Positions 30,263 through 40,046 of a DNA stretch of 64,000 nucleotides are shown here, piece after piece. Every line of letters starts with the position of its first letter. Positions within the stretch are counted from its first letter, which is position 1. Source of the DNA: Actinomadura luzonensis (GTDB taxonomy: Bacteria; Actinomycetota; Actinomycetes; Streptosporangiales; Streptosporangiaceae). The notes beneath the pieces are model-generated. The model was not told the DNA's origin. It was given only the letters and a program-made list of their open reading frames with translations, and searched no databases. Made by a program: the position numbers and the translations under genes. The DNA lies in contig NZ_JAKRKC020000001.1 in NCBI RefSeq assembly GCF_022664455.2, positions 2,981,001-3,045,000 of the forward strand, written 5' to 3'.

Positions 30263-32074
30263 ATGCCGGCGACTGGGAACGACGACGCGGTGGACGTCAG
30301 TGTCGTCATCCCCGCACACAACTGCCGCGACTACCTGGACAGATGCCTCACGTCCGTGCTCGTGCAGCGAGTCAAGAAGGAGATCGTCGTGGTGGACGAC
30401 GGCTCCACCGACGGCAGCGCCGAGCTGCTCGACCTGTACGCCTCCTACCACAAGGACTGCGTGCGGGTCGTGCACCTGGAGGGCAGCGGCGGCGCGGGCC
30501 GCCCGCGCAACGTCGGCATCGAGCACGCCACCGGCCGCTACGTGTTCTTCTGCGACGCCGACGACTACCTCGGCCCTGAGGCCCTGGAGCGCATGGTCGC
30601 CATGGGCGACCGCAACGGCTCCGACATCGTCCTCGGCAAGATCGTCGGCCACGGCCGCCGCGCGCCGATGTCGATGTTCCAGCGCAGCGCCGACCGTGTG
30701 GCGCTGGCCGACAGCACCGTCTACAACAGCCTGAGCTGCTTCAAGCTCTTCCGCCGCGACATGCTCCAGCGCCACCGCATCCGCTTCGGCGAGGGCATGT
30801 TGGTCGGCGAGGACATCATCTTCAGCGTCCACGCCTACTGCCACGCGCGGGTGATCTCGGTGGTCGCCGACTACGACTGCTACCACCTGGTCGCCAGGCC
30901 CGACGGCAGCAGCATCATGCAGCAGCCCGGCAGCCGCGACCCCATCGCCTGGCTCACCATGATCCGCGAGCCGATCCGCCTCATGGCCCGGCACGTCCCG
31001 CCCGGCCCGCTCCGCGACCACCTGCTGCGCCGGCACTTCCGGCTGGACGCCTTCGCCCAGCTCGGCTCGGTCTTCCTGGAGAGCGACGACATCCGGCGCA
31101 AGGACATCGCCCGCGAGGTCGCCGCCCTGTGCGAGGAGTGGTACACGCCGGGCGTGCACGAACGGCTGGGCAGCATCGACCGGCAGCGGGCCGGCGCGCT
31201 CGACGACATCGACCGCCTGGTGCGCCTGGCCCGCATCGAGAGCGCCACCGTGCGCCGCCGGCTGACCGGGCTGCGCTGGGACGGCGACCTGCTGGTGGTG
31301 ACCGGCGCGGCCCGCCTCGACGGCATCAGCAGGGACGACGGGGTCGCGGTGATCCTGCGCTCGCGCTACGACCCGCACGCCGAGCTGGTCGTGCCCGCCC
31401 AGCGCAAGGGCGGCGAGTTCGCCGCCAGGATCGACGTCTCCGCGCTCGACTCCGGCATCTGGGACCTCCGGATCGCGGTCGAGCTGGAGGGCGTGGTGCG
31501 CCACGGCCGGCTCGGCGCCGAGCGCGACGGCGACATCACCCGGCCCGCGCCCCGGCTCGTCGGCGAGATGGCGGTGCTGCCGTACTTCACCCGCGACAAC
31601 GGCAACCTCAGCATCGACGTCGGCGGCCACGTGGTGGACGTGCCCGGGGTCGCCCGCCTGCGGCGCACCCGCTGGTCCCTGGGCCACCGGCTGCTGGTGG
31701 ACGGCGAGGTCAGCGTCGCCGGGGCGACGCCGCCTGCCGAGGCGGTCCGGCAGTTCGTCTGGCGCGAGCGGCGCACCGGGCGCGAGCGGACCGAGCCGGT
31801 CACGTCGTTGCCCGGCGGCACGTTCACGGCCCGGCCCGCGATCGGCCGGCTCGCGCCCGGCACCTGGGACGCCTACCTGGAGCTCGACCTGGGCGGGCCG
31901 CCCGCGCGGTTCAGGATCGAGGCCGAGGAGGAGGCGGTGGCCCCGCCGCGCCGGTGGCGGGGGGCGGCCCTGCTGCGCAGCGTGCGGCCGTACGCGACGG
32001 CCCGCAAGGGACGGCTCAGCGCGGTGGTGAGGAGGATGACGGCGCGGAGCATCGCCAGAAGAATCTTGAGGTAA
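30263..32074 (+). CDS. Family 2 glycosyltransferase with C-terminal beta-rich region
   Basis: A 603-residue protein. The GT-A domain spans residues 8-about 230: VSVVIPAHNCRDYLDRCLTS, VVVDDGSTDGSAEL, the Asp-x-Asp metal site in FFCDADDYLG, and EGMLVGEDIIFSV as the acceptor-side acidic motif. Residues about 290-600 contain repeated beta-strand-like segments (WDGDLLVVTGAARLDGISRD, GIWDLRIAVELEG, GTWDAYLELDLGG). These resemble the accessory region of TarS/TarP-type wall teichoic acid glycosyltransferases and their actinobacterial relatives. A role in decorating a cell-wall glycopolymer is therefore plausible but inferred. GGAG precedes ATG 30263. Confidence 0.87.
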   Translation: MPATGNDDAVDVSVVIPAHNCRDYLDRCLTSVLVQRVKKEIVVVDDGSTDGSAELLDLYASYHKDCVRVVHLEGSGGAGRPRNVGIEHATGRYVFFCDADDYLGPEALERMVAMGDRNGSDIVLGKIVGHGRRAPMSMFQRSADRVALADSTVYNSLSCFKLFRRDMLQRHRIRFGEGMLVGEDIIFSVHAYCHARVISVVADYDCYHLVARPDGSSIMQQPGSRDPIAWLTMIREPIRLMARHVPPGPLRDHLLRRHFRLDAFAQLGSVFLESDDIRRKDIAREVAALCEEWYTPGVHERLGSIDRQRAGALDDIDRLVRLARIESATVRRRLTGLRWDGDLLVVTGAARLDGISRDDGVAVILRSRYDPHAELVVPAQRKGGEFAARIDVSALDSGIWDLRIAVELEGVVRHGRLGAERDGDITRPAPRLVGEMAVLPYFTRDNGNLSIDVGGHVVDVPGVARLRRTRWSLGHRLLVDGEVSVAGATPPAEAVRQFVWRERRTGRERTEPVTSLPGGTFTARPAIGRLAPGTWDAYLELDLGGPPARFRIEAEEEAVAPPRRWRGAALLRSVRPYATARKGRLSAVVRRMTARSIARRILR

Positions 32075-32168
32075 TTGCCATCTATGTGCAGGTGCAAGCC
32101 GATGACCTAAAGTAGGGACGTTGTTCGTCCTCTTTTGGGAGGTCGTCCCCTTTCTGGGAGGCAAGGTC

Positions 32169-33182
32169 GTGCACGTACCTGATGGGTTCTTCGACGCGGT
32201 GACGTCCATTTCCGCCGGGGTCGTGGCGGCCGCCGGGGTCGGGGTGTGCCTGCGCGGCGCGCGGCGCGAGCTCGACGACCGCACCGCGCCCATGGCCGGG
32301 CTGGTCGCCGCGTTCATCTTCGCCGTGCAGATGCTCAATTTCCCGGTCGCCGCCGGCACCAGCGGCCACCTGCTGGGCGGCGCGCTGGCGGCGATACTCG
32401 TCGGCCCCTATACCGGCGTGTTGTGCATGGCCGTGGTGCTCCTCGTGCAGGCCGTGTTCTTCGCCGACGGCGGGCTCACCGCGCTCGGCGTCAACGTCAC
32501 CGTCATGGGCCTGGTCACCGTGCTCGTCGGGTGGGGCGTCTTCCGGCTGGTCAGCGGCCTGTCCCGGAGCAGGGGCGGGGTGACGGCGGCCGCCTTCCTC
32601 GCGGCGCTGGTCTCCGTGCCGGCCGCGGCGCTGGCGTTCACGCTGCTGTTCTGGATCGGCGGCACCGCGCCGATCGAGGTGTCGGCGGTGGCCGCCGCGA
32701 TGGGCGGCGTGCACGTGCTCATCGGCCTCGGCGAGGGCGTCATCACGGCGATGACCGTCGGCGCGGTGCTGGCCGTCCGGCCCGACCTCGTGTACGGCGC
32801 CCGCGGCCTGGCCACCCCCCTGGTGCTGCGCGGCGCCACGGGCACGACCACCACCGTCGGCGCGCAGGAGCCGGCGGCGCCCGCGGCGCGCGGCGGGCTC
32901 CGGCCGTTCCTGCTCGCCGGCGTCGGGGTGACGCTGGTGCTGGCCGGACTGGTGTCGTTCGCCGCCTCCTCCTCGCCCGACGGGCTGGAGGCGGTGGCCG
33001 AGACCCACGGCTTCTCCGGCCGGGCGGCCGACCACTCGTTCGGCGGCTGGGCCCTCGCCGACTACGGTGAGGTCGGGGGCATCCCCGTCGGCATCGCCGG
33101 GATCATCGGCGTCGGGCTCGTGCTGCTCATCGCCGGTGCCGTGGCCCATGCCGCCAGGAGACGGAACAAGATCAAGGTGTGA
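32169..33182 (+). CDS. cbiM: ECF transporter S component CbiM fused to PDGLE (CbiN-like) domain
   Basis: A 337-residue inner-membrane substrate-capture subunit for Co2+/Ni2+. It begins V-H-V-P-D-G-F: His2 next to the N-terminus is a metal ligand in CbiM/NikM, which fixes the start at GTG 32169 (GGGAGG upstream) rather than upstream. MLNFPVAAGTSGHLLGGALA is the second family hallmark. After helix 6 there is a linker (about 220-240), another TM segment and the PDGLE motif (SSPDGLEAVAETHGF), then a final TM. This fuses the CbiN-like component to CbiM. The cbiQ and cbiO genes follow, giving a complete importer. No cobalamin-type riboswitch is visible upstream. Confidence 0.92.
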   Translation: MHVPDGFFDAVTSISAGVVAAAGVGVCLRGARRELDDRTAPMAGLVAAFIFAVQMLNFPVAAGTSGHLLGGALAAILVGPYTGVLCMAVVLLVQAVFFADGGLTALGVNVTVMGLVTVLVGWGVFRLVSGLSRSRGGVTAAAFLAALVSVPAAALAFTLLFWIGGTAPIEVSAVAAAMGGVHVLIGLGEGVITAMTVGAVLAVRPDLVYGARGLATPLVLRGATGTTTTVGAQEPAAPAARGGLRPFLLAGVGVTLVLAGLVSFAASSSPDGLEAVAETHGFSGRAADHSFGGWALADYGEVGGIPVGIAGIIGVGLVLLIAGAVAHAARRRNKIKV

Positions 33183-33185
33183 GAC

Positions 33186-33953
33186 GTGGGCGCGGGCCAT
33201 CATCACCAGCTCTACCTGCCGGGCGACTCCGTCGTGCACCGGCTGCCGCCGCAGTGCAAGCTGCTCGCGGTCCTCGCGTTCGCGATCGTGGTGGTGGCCA
33301 CGCCGCGCGAGCGGTTCTGGGCGTTCGCCGCCTACGCCGTGCTGCTCGGCGTCGTCGCGGCGGCCGCCCGGGTGCCGCTGCGGCACGTCACCCGCCGGAT
33401 GGCGATCGAGCTGCCGTTCGTGCTGTTCGCGGTGCTCATCCCGGTCATCGGGCTGGGGGAGCGGGTGAGCGTCCTGGGGGTCTCGCTGAGCGTGGCGGGG
33501 CTCTGGGCGGCCTGGAACATCCTGGCCAAGGCCACGCTCGGCGTGGTCGCCTCGATCCTGCTGGCCGCCACCACGGAGCCGCGGGTGATCCTGCTCGGCG
33601 CGCAGCGGCTGCGGCTGCCGGGCCTGCTGGTGCAGATCGCCATGTTCATGCTGCGCTACATGGACGTGATCCTCGACGAGATGCGGCGGATGCGGGTGGC
33701 GCGCGAGTCGCGGGGGTTCGAGGCCAGGAACGCCCGGCACATCCCGGTGCTCGCGCGTTCGGCGGGGGCGTTGTTCATCCGCTCGTACGAGCGGGGCGAG
33801 CGGGTCCACCTGGCGATGCTGAGCCGCGGCTACACCGGCCAGATGCCGATAATTACCGATATGACGGCATCGACCGCCCATTGGGCGACCGCCCTCGCCC
33901 TGCCCGCCGCGGCCCTCGCGGTGCTCGCTCTCTCGGCCTCAGGACTGTTGTGA
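33186..33953 (+). CDS. cbiQ: ECF transporter T component CbiQ
   Basis: A 255-residue transmembrane coupling subunit of the cobalt/nickel importer. Five to six hydrophobic segments are visible. The two cytoplasmic coupling-helix signatures that dock to the ATPase are ARESRGF and LSRGYTG. GTG 33186 starts 4 bp after the cbiM stop, and the stop overlaps the cbiO start as GTGA. A His-rich N-terminus (GAGHHHQLYLP) is noteworthy and could contribute to metal handling. Confidence 0.92.
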   Translation: MGAGHHHQLYLPGDSVVHRLPPQCKLLAVLAFAIVVVATPRERFWAFAAYAVLLGVVAAAARVPLRHVTRRMAIELPFVLFAVLIPVIGLGERVSVLGVSLSVAGLWAAWNILAKATLGVVASILLAATTEPRVILLGAQRLRLPGLLVQIAMFMLRYMDVILDEMRRMRVARESRGFEARNARHIPVLARSAGALFIRSYERGERVHLAMLSRGYTGQMPIITDMTASTAHWATALALPAAALAVLALSASGLL

Positions 33954-34684
33954 ACTCTCTGGAAGTCAGGCAGCTCGCCTACGCCTACCCCGACGGCACC
34001 CAGGCGTTGTTCGGCGTGGACCTGTCGATCGCGCGCGGCGAGCGGGTGGCCCTGCTCGGCCCCAACGGCGCGGGCAAGACCACGCTCGTCATGCACCTCA
34101 ACGGAATACTCACCGCCGGGCACGGCACCGTCACCGTGGCGGGCACCCCCGTGCGCAAGGACACCCTCAAGGAGGTCAGGCAGCGCGTCGGCCTGGTCTT
34201 CCAGGACCCCGACGACCAGCTCTTCATGCCCACCGTGCGCGACGACGTGGCCTTCGGCCCGGCCAACGCCGGCCTGCGCGGGGCGGAGCTGGACCGGGTG
34301 GTGGAGCAGGCGCTGTCCCGGGTCGGCATGCTGCAGGCGATCGACCGGCCGCCGCACCACCTGTCCTTCGGCCAGCGCCGCCGGGTGGCGGTCGCGACCG
34401 TGCTGGCCATGGAGCCGGAGATCCTGGTGCTCGACGAGCCCTCCTCCAACCTCGACCCGGCCGCGCGGCGCGAGCTGGCCGAGATCCTGCGCTCCCTGGA
34501 GGTGACCGTGCTCATGGTCACGCACGACCTGCCGTACGCGCTGGAGCTGTGCGAGCGGGCCCTCATCCTCTCCGGCGGCGTGATCGCCGCCGACGGGCCC
34601 ACGCGGGAGCTGCTGGCCGACGCGGAGCTGCTGGCCGAGCACCGTCTGGAGCTCCCGTACGGTTTCGCGATCCCGGCCGTGTGA
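33950..34684 (+). CDS. cbiO: ECF transporter ATPase CbiO
   Basis: A 244-residue ABC ATPase powering the Co/Ni importer. Walker A is GPNGAGKTTL, the Q loop is VGLVFQDPDDQLFMPTVRDD (typical of CbiO/EcfA), the signature is HLSFGQRRRVAVA (SFGQ in place of SGGQ), Walker B is ILVLDEPSSNLDP and the switch His is in MVTHDLPYA. GTG 33950 is used, with a 4-nt overlap with cbiQ implying translational coupling. A single ATPase subunit gene suggests a CbiO homodimer. Confidence 0.93.
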   Translation: MNSLEVRQLAYAYPDGTQALFGVDLSIARGERVALLGPNGAGKTTLVMHLNGILTAGHGTVTVAGTPVRKDTLKEVRQRVGLVFQDPDDQLFMPTVRDDVAFGPANAGLRGAELDRVVEQALSRVGMLQAIDRPPHHLSFGQRRRVAVATVLAMEPEILVLDEPSSNLDPAARRELAEILRSLEVTVLMVTHDLPYALELCERALILSGGVIAADGPTRELLADAELLAEHRLELPYGFAIPAV

Positions 34685-34734
34685 CCTGGACCGCACCGGC
34701 TTGCCCTCGTATATCCAACTCTTCGTAGTCTGTG

Positions 34735-34755
34735 CATGCCCGGCAACGGGGCATG
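34735..34755 (+). other. Hairpin in the leader of the STAS gene
   Basis: CATGCCC (34735-34741) and GGGCATG (34749-34755) form a 7-bp stem with a 7-nt loop, 34 bp before the STAS start. It could terminate the cbi transcript weakly or be a leader structure; no U tract. Confidence 0.4.
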
Positions 34756-34788
34756 TCGAAGTACAGTGGCTCATCGAGGAGGGGCCAA

Positions 34789-35127
34789 ATGAAGCTGCGG
34801 CTTGCGCGACATGCCCTGGGAGACGCCGTGGTGGTGGCCGTTGAGGGAGAGCTCGACCTGTTCACCGCACCGTTCCTCCGGGACGAGGTACGCGACGCCA
34901 TCAAGCAGGACGGCGCGAAGCTCGTGCTCGATCTGCAGCAGCTGTCGTTCATGGACTCCAGCGGGTTGTCGGTGCTGATCGAGGCCTGGCGGCTGGCCAC
35001 CGGGGAGGGCGGCGGCGTCTCGCTCGCCGCGCCGCAGGCGCCGGTCGCGCGCATCCTGCGCACGACGGGGCTCGACCGGCGCATCAAGGTCTACTCCGAC
35101 GTGGACAGCGCCGTGGGTGAGATTTAA
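34789..35127 (+). CDS. STAS-domain anti-sigma factor antagonist
   Basis: A 112-residue SpoIIAA/RsbV-like protein. It has GDAVVVAVEGELDLFTAPFL, LVLDLQQLSFMDSSGLSVLI (the Ser of MDSSG is the phosphorylation site) and the C-terminal LDRRIKVYSDVDSAV. The unphosphorylated form would bind an RsbW-type kinase and free a sigma factor. The PP2C phosphatase with ATPase domain at 43.5 kb is the type of enzyme that reactivates such proteins, but no link is shown. GAGGAGG precedes ATG 34789. Confidence 0.92.
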   Translation: MKLRLARHALGDAVVVAVEGELDLFTAPFLRDEVRDAIKQDGAKLVLDLQQLSFMDSSGLSVLIEAWRLATGEGGGVSLAAPQAPVARILRTTGLDRRIKVYSDVDSAVGEI

Positions 35128-35175
35128 CCGACCCCAAGTAGAACTTCATTCGGTTATCGGGTTAGGGTCCGGGAT

Positions 35176-35949
35176 ATGGACGTGAACGGATCCTCAACAA
35201 TCATCTCCGGCGGCGCCAGCGGCCTCGGCGAGGCGACCGCCCGCGAGCTGGCCCGCGCCGGCGCCACCGTGGTCGTGGCCGACCTCAACGAGGAGCGCGG
35301 CAAGACGGTCGCCGACGAGATCGGCGGCGTCTTCGTCAAGACCGACGTGTCGGACGACGAGCAGGTGCAGGCGGCCGTGGACGCCGCCGTCGCCACCGGC
35401 AAGCCCCTCCGCGTGGTGGTCAACAGCGCCGGCATCGGGTGGGCGGAGCGCACGGTCAACCGTGACGGCAACCCGCACAACCCGGCCACCTACCGCAAGG
35501 TCATCGAGGTCAACCTGATCGGCACGTTCAACCTCATGCGCCTGGCGGCGGCGGCCATCGCCAGGACCGAGCCGGCCGACGCCGACGGCCAGCGCGGCGT
35601 GGTCGTCAACACCGCCTCCGTGGCGGCCCTGGAGGGCCAGACCGGGCAGCTCGCCTACTCGGCCTCCAAGGGCGGCATCGTGGGCATGACCGTGCCCGCG
35701 GCGCGCGACCTGGCGGCCATCGGCGTACGGGTGAACACGATCTGCCCCGGCATCATCGACACCCCCATCTACGGCTTCTCGCCCAACTCCGAGGAGTTCA
35801 AGGCCAAGCTCGTGGCGCCGGTCGTCTTCCCCAAGCGCATGGGCCGCGCCGACGAGTTCGCGCACCTGGTGCGCTCGCTCGTCGAGAACGACTACATCAA
35901 CGCCGAGGTCATCCGCTTCGACGGCGGCATCCGCTTCCAGCCCAAGTAG
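35176..35949 (+). CDS. Short-chain 3-hydroxyacyl-CoA dehydrogenase-like SDR
   Basis: A 257-residue SDR close to the type II 3-hydroxyacyl-CoA dehydrogenase (HSD10) group. The cofactor motif is [20 protein letters not shown], and the acidic residue in [10 protein letters not shown] selects NAD. Further features are [11 protein letters not shown], catalytic Ser in [20 protein letters not shown], and the long C-terminal substrate loop ([16 protein letters not shown]). It is followed 16 bp later by a crotonase gene, supporting a fatty-acid beta-oxidation step. Confidence 0.9.
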   Translation: MDVNGSSTIISGGASGLGEATARELARAGATVVVADLNEERGKTVADEIGGVFVKTDVSDDEQVQAAVDAAVATGKPLRVVVNSAGIGWAERTVNRDGNPHNPATYRKVIEVNLIGTFNLMRLAAAAIARTEPADADGQRGVVVNTASVAALEGQTGQLAYSASKGGIVGMTVPAARDLAAIGVRVNTICPGIIDTPIYGFSPNSEEFKAKLVAPVVFPKRMGRADEFAHLVRSLVENDYINAEVIRFDGGIRFQPK

Positions 35950-35965
35950 CCGGGGGGTTCCTCTC

Positions 35966-36730
35966 GTGTCTGACGAAGTGCTCGTCGAGGAGTCCGGCAA
36001 CGTCGCGATCATCACGATCAACCGCCCGAAGGCCCGCAACGCCGTGAACGGCGCGGTGGCGCGGGGGATCGCGGAGGCGCTGGACGGCCTGGACGCTCGC
36101 CCCGAGATTTCCGCATATGTCCTGACCGGTGCGGGTGGTACGTTCTGCGCCGGCATGGACCTCAAGGGCTTCCTGTCCGGCGACTTCCCGGTCGTGGAGG
36201 GCCGCGGGTTCGGCGGCCTCACCGAGGCCCCGCCGAAGAAGCCGCTCATCGCGGCCGTCGAGGGCTACGCCCTGGCCGGCGGCTTCGAGATGGCGCTGGC
36301 CTGCGACCTCATCGTGGCCTCGGCCGAGTCCACGTTCGGCCTGCCGGAGCCCAAGCGCGGGCTCGTGGCGGGCGCGGGCGGCATCATGCGGCTGCCGCGG
36401 CGGATCCCGTACCACGTGGCCATGGAGATCGCCCTGACCGGCGACCACTACCCGGCCTCGCGCCTGTACGAGCTCGGCCTGGTCAACCGCATCGCCGAGC
36501 CGGGCAAGGCCCTGGAGGACGCGCTGGAGCTGGCCCGCAAGGTGGCCGCCAACGCGCCGCTGGCCCTCGCCGCGACCAAGAAGGTGATCATCGAGTCGCA
36601 GGACTGGCCGCTGGCGGAGATGTTCAAGAAGCAGGGAGCGATCATCAACCCGGTGTTCGGCTCCAAGGACGCCATGGAGGGCGCCGCCGCGTTCGCGGAG
36701 AAGCGCGCCCCCCAGTGGAAGGGCGAGTAG
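35966..36730 (+). CDS. Enoyl-CoA hydratase/isomerase family protein
   Basis: A 254-residue crotonase-fold enzyme. It has NRPKARNAVNGAVARGIAEA, the first oxyanion loop FCAGMDLKGFL, the second oxyanion loop AGGFEMALACDLIVAS, and PEPKRGLVAGAGG at the active-site position. In this subgroup the second loop holds PEPKRGL rather than the PExxLG of classical hydratases, so activity could be hydration or isomerisation. GTG 35966 is the start; paired with the preceding dehydrogenase, 16 bp apart. Confidence 0.9.
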   Translation: MSDEVLVEESGNVAIITINRPKARNAVNGAVARGIAEALDGLDARPEISAYVLTGAGGTFCAGMDLKGFLSGDFPVVEGRGFGGLTEAPPKKPLIAAVEGYALAGGFEMALACDLIVASAESTFGLPEPKRGLVAGAGGIMRLPRRIPYHVAMEIALTGDHYPASRLYELGLVNRIAEPGKALEDALELARKVAANAPLALAATKKVIIESQDWPLAEMFKKQGAIINPVFGSKDAMEGAAAFAEKRAPQWKGE

Positions 36731-36748
36731 CCGCCGTCCCGCCGTCAC

Positions 36749-36788
36749 CCCCTCCCGCGCCCGCGCCCGCGCGCCGGGGCGGGAGGGG
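36749..36788 (+). terminator. Terminator of the SDR-crotonase unit
   Basis: CCCCTCCCGC (36749-36758) pairs perfectly with GCGGGAGGGG (36779-36788), followed by CTTTA. Confidence 0.72.
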
Positions 36789-36854
36789 CTTTACGCGCGC
36801 ATGACTCTTCCTGCGTACGGTAAAGAAAGAGGAGACGAGCTACTGGGAGAGCGC

Positions 36855-37478
36855 ATGGGCGACTATTCGGGTTCCAGGTTCGATTCCGCCAGGCGCGGCG
36901 CAGGAGCCCTGCTCTCGGGAGCGCTCAGCGCGTTCATCATCGTGGCCGTCATGCTCGCGATCATGTGGGTCGTCGAAGGGGTCGACTTCTTCCTCAACGG
37001 CGCCCTCGACCACAACTTCGGGATCGTCGGCTGGGAGCCCGAAGGGCTGGTCGGCATCGTCTTCGCGCCGTTCCTGCACGGCGGCTTCGGCCACCTCATG
37101 GCCAACTCGCTGCCGCTGCTCGTGATGGGTTTCCTGGCCGGGCTGCGCGACGTGCGCAAGTTCCTCTGGGCCACCCTCATCATCATCCTGGTCGGCGGCC
37201 TCGGCACCTGGCTGATGAGCCCCATGGTCATCACGGTCGGCGCGAGCGGGCTGATCTTCGGGTACTTCGGCTACATCATGGCCAGGGGGCTGTTCGACCA
37301 CCGGGTGCTCGACATCGTCATCGCGATCGGCGTGGGCATCGCCTACTGGGGGATCCTGGCCGGGCTGCTGCCCAACCAGGAGGGCATCTCCTGGCAGGGC
37401 CACCTGTGCGGGCTCGTGGCCGGCGTGCTGGCCGGCTGGGTGCTGCGCCGCAGGAAGCACGAGATCCCCGCCCACTGA
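36855..37478 (+). CDS. Rhomboid-family intramembrane serine protease
   Basis: A 207-residue membrane protease with six to seven hydrophobic segments. Family features are HGGFGHLMANSLPLLVMGFL (H-x-x-x-N oxyanion motif), the catalytic Ser in VGASGLIFGYFGY (GASG), and the catalytic His in WQGHLCGLVAGVLAG. It cleaves transmembrane substrates; the substrate is unknown. Start chosen at ATG 36855 with GGGAGA upstream; an ATG at 36801 would add 18 residues without a better site. It converges with serC. Confidence 0.92.
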   Translation: MGDYSGSRFDSARRGAGALLSGALSAFIIVAVMLAIMWVVEGVDFFLNGALDHNFGIVGWEPEGLVGIVFAPFLHGGFGHLMANSLPLLVMGFLAGLRDVRKFLWATLIIILVGGLGTWLMSPMVITVGASGLIFGYFGYIMARGLFDHRVLDIVIAIGVGIAYWGILAGLLPNQEGISWQGHLCGLVAGVLAGWVLRRRKHEIPAH

Positions 37479-37510
37479 CGAGAGCGGGCGGGGACCGGCG
37501 CCGGATCGGG

Positions 37511-38695
<1,185 letters not shown>

Positions 38696-38705
38696 TCATG
38701 ACAAA

Positions 38706-38742
38706 ACGGCCGTCGCGCGGGTGCGAGCCGCGCGACGGCCGT
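38706..38742 (-). terminator. Rho-independent terminator of the citrate synthase gene
   Basis: A 15-bp perfect stem, ACGGCCGTCGCGCGG (38706-38720) with CCGCGCGACGGCCGT (38728-38742), and a 7-nt loop. On the minus strand it is followed by TTTTGTC, 17 bp beyond the citrate synthase stop. Confidence 0.9.
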
Positions 38743-38758
38743 CCGTCTCATCCGGCGG

Positions 38759-39865
38759 TCAGAGCTTGCCGGCGACCTCGTCGGCGCCCGGCACGTCGCT
38801 CAGCGGGCGCGAGGACGGGCCCACGTAGTTCGCGCTGGGGCGGACCAGCCTGCCCGTGCGCTTCTGCTCCAGGATGTGCGCCGCCCAGCCGGCGGTGCGG
38901 GCGCAGGTGAACATCGAGGTGAACATGTGCGAGGGGACCTCGGCGAAGTCGAGCACCACGGCCGCCCAGTACTCGACGTTCGTGGCCAGCACGCGGTCGG
39001 GCTTGCGGGCGTGCAGCTCCTCCAGCGCGGCCTGCTCCAGCGCCGCGGCGACCTCGTAGCGGGGCGCGTCGAGCTCCTTGGCGGTGCGGCGCAGCACGCG
39101 GGCGCGCGGGTCCTCGGCGCGGTAGACGCGGTGGCCGAAGCCCATGAGCCGGTTGCCCTTGTCCAGCTCGCTCTGGACGTACTTCTTGGCGTCGCCGAGC
39201 TGCTCGACGCCCTCGATCATGTGCAGCACCCGGGCCGGGGCGCCGCCGTGCAGCGGGCCCGACATGGCGCCCACGGCGCCGGAGAGCGCCGCCGCCACGT
39301 CCGCGCCGGTGGAGGCGATGACGCGGGCGGTGAACGTGGAGGCGTTCATGCCGTGCTCGGCGGCGGAGGTCCAGTAGGCGTCGATGGCCTTGACGTGCTT
39401 GGGGTCGGGCTCACCGCGCCAGCGGATCATGAAGCGCTCGACGATGGTCGTGGCCTCGTCGACCTTGCTCTGCGGCACCATCGGCAGGCCGAGCCCGCGC
39501 GCGGACTGTGCCACGAACGACAAGGCCATCACCGAGGCGCGGGCGAGCTGGTCGCGGGCCTCCTCGTCGCTGATGTCGAGCAGGGGCTTGAAGCCATAGG
39601 CCGGAGCCAGCATGGCGAGCGCGCTCTGCACGTCTACGCGGATGTCACCGGAATGGACAGGGATGGGGTACGGCTCCGCCGGGGGCAGGCCCGGCTGGAA
39701 CTTGTTGTCGACCAGCAGGCCCCAAACGTGCCCGAACGGGACACGGCCGACCAGCTCTTCGATGTCGACGCCCCGGTATCGAAGGGCGCCCCCTTCTTTG
39801 TCCGGTTCCGCGATCTCGGTCTCGAAAGCTACGACGCCTTCGAGCCCGGGTTTGAAGTCGGACAT
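38759..39865 (-). CDS. citA: Citrate synthase 2
   Basis: A 368-residue enzyme condensing acetyl-CoA and oxaloacetate. It begins GLEGVVAFETEIAEPDKEGG and LRYRGVDIEELVG, a start typical of actinobacterial citrate synthase 2. Catalytic residues are in EHGMNASTFTARV (first His), SGPLHGGAPARV (second His), MGFGHRVYRAEDPR (third His, Arg) and LDFAEVPSHMFTSMFTCART (Asp region). The short type I size is complete. It is divergent from pdxH, as in Streptomyces. A strong terminator follows. Confidence 0.95.
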   Translation of the reverse strand: MSDFKPGLEGVVAFETEIAEPDKEGGALRYRGVDIEELVGRVPFGHVWGLLVDNKFQPGLPPAEPYPIPVHSGDIRVDVQSALAMLAPAYGFKPLLDISDEEARDQLARASVMALSFVAQSARGLGLPMVPQSKVDEATTIVERFMIRWRGEPDPKHVKAIDAYWTSAAEHGMNASTFTARVIASTGADVAAALSGAVGAMSGPLHGGAPARVLHMIEGVEQLGDAKKYVQSELDKGNRLMGFGHRVYRAEDPRARVLRRTAKELDAPRYEVAAALEQAALEELHARKPDRVLATNVEYWAAVVLDFAEVPSHMFTSMFTCARTAGWAAHILEQKRTGRLVRPSANYVGPSSRPLSDVPGADEVAGKL

Positions 39866-40046
39866 ACTCGGCCGCCTCCCTTTCTGCCATGTTCCGGCAA
39901 TGCAAAGCCTTGATGTCGAGATACCGGCGGGTCAATTTAACCCCCTCCCAGCTCATGCTCGGTCTCCGGACCCGCCGAAGAGTCAAAGCCGCTGGTGGGG
40001 AGCGGTGTATGGGATCTACCACACGAGCGCGCAAGAATACCGTCTC

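Noticed and set aside
32075..32168. Cobalamin or metal riboswitch ahead of cbiM
   Set aside because: The interval is under 100 bp and lacks the B12-box pattern or any extended conserved structure. Only a GTGCAGGTGCA element was seen.
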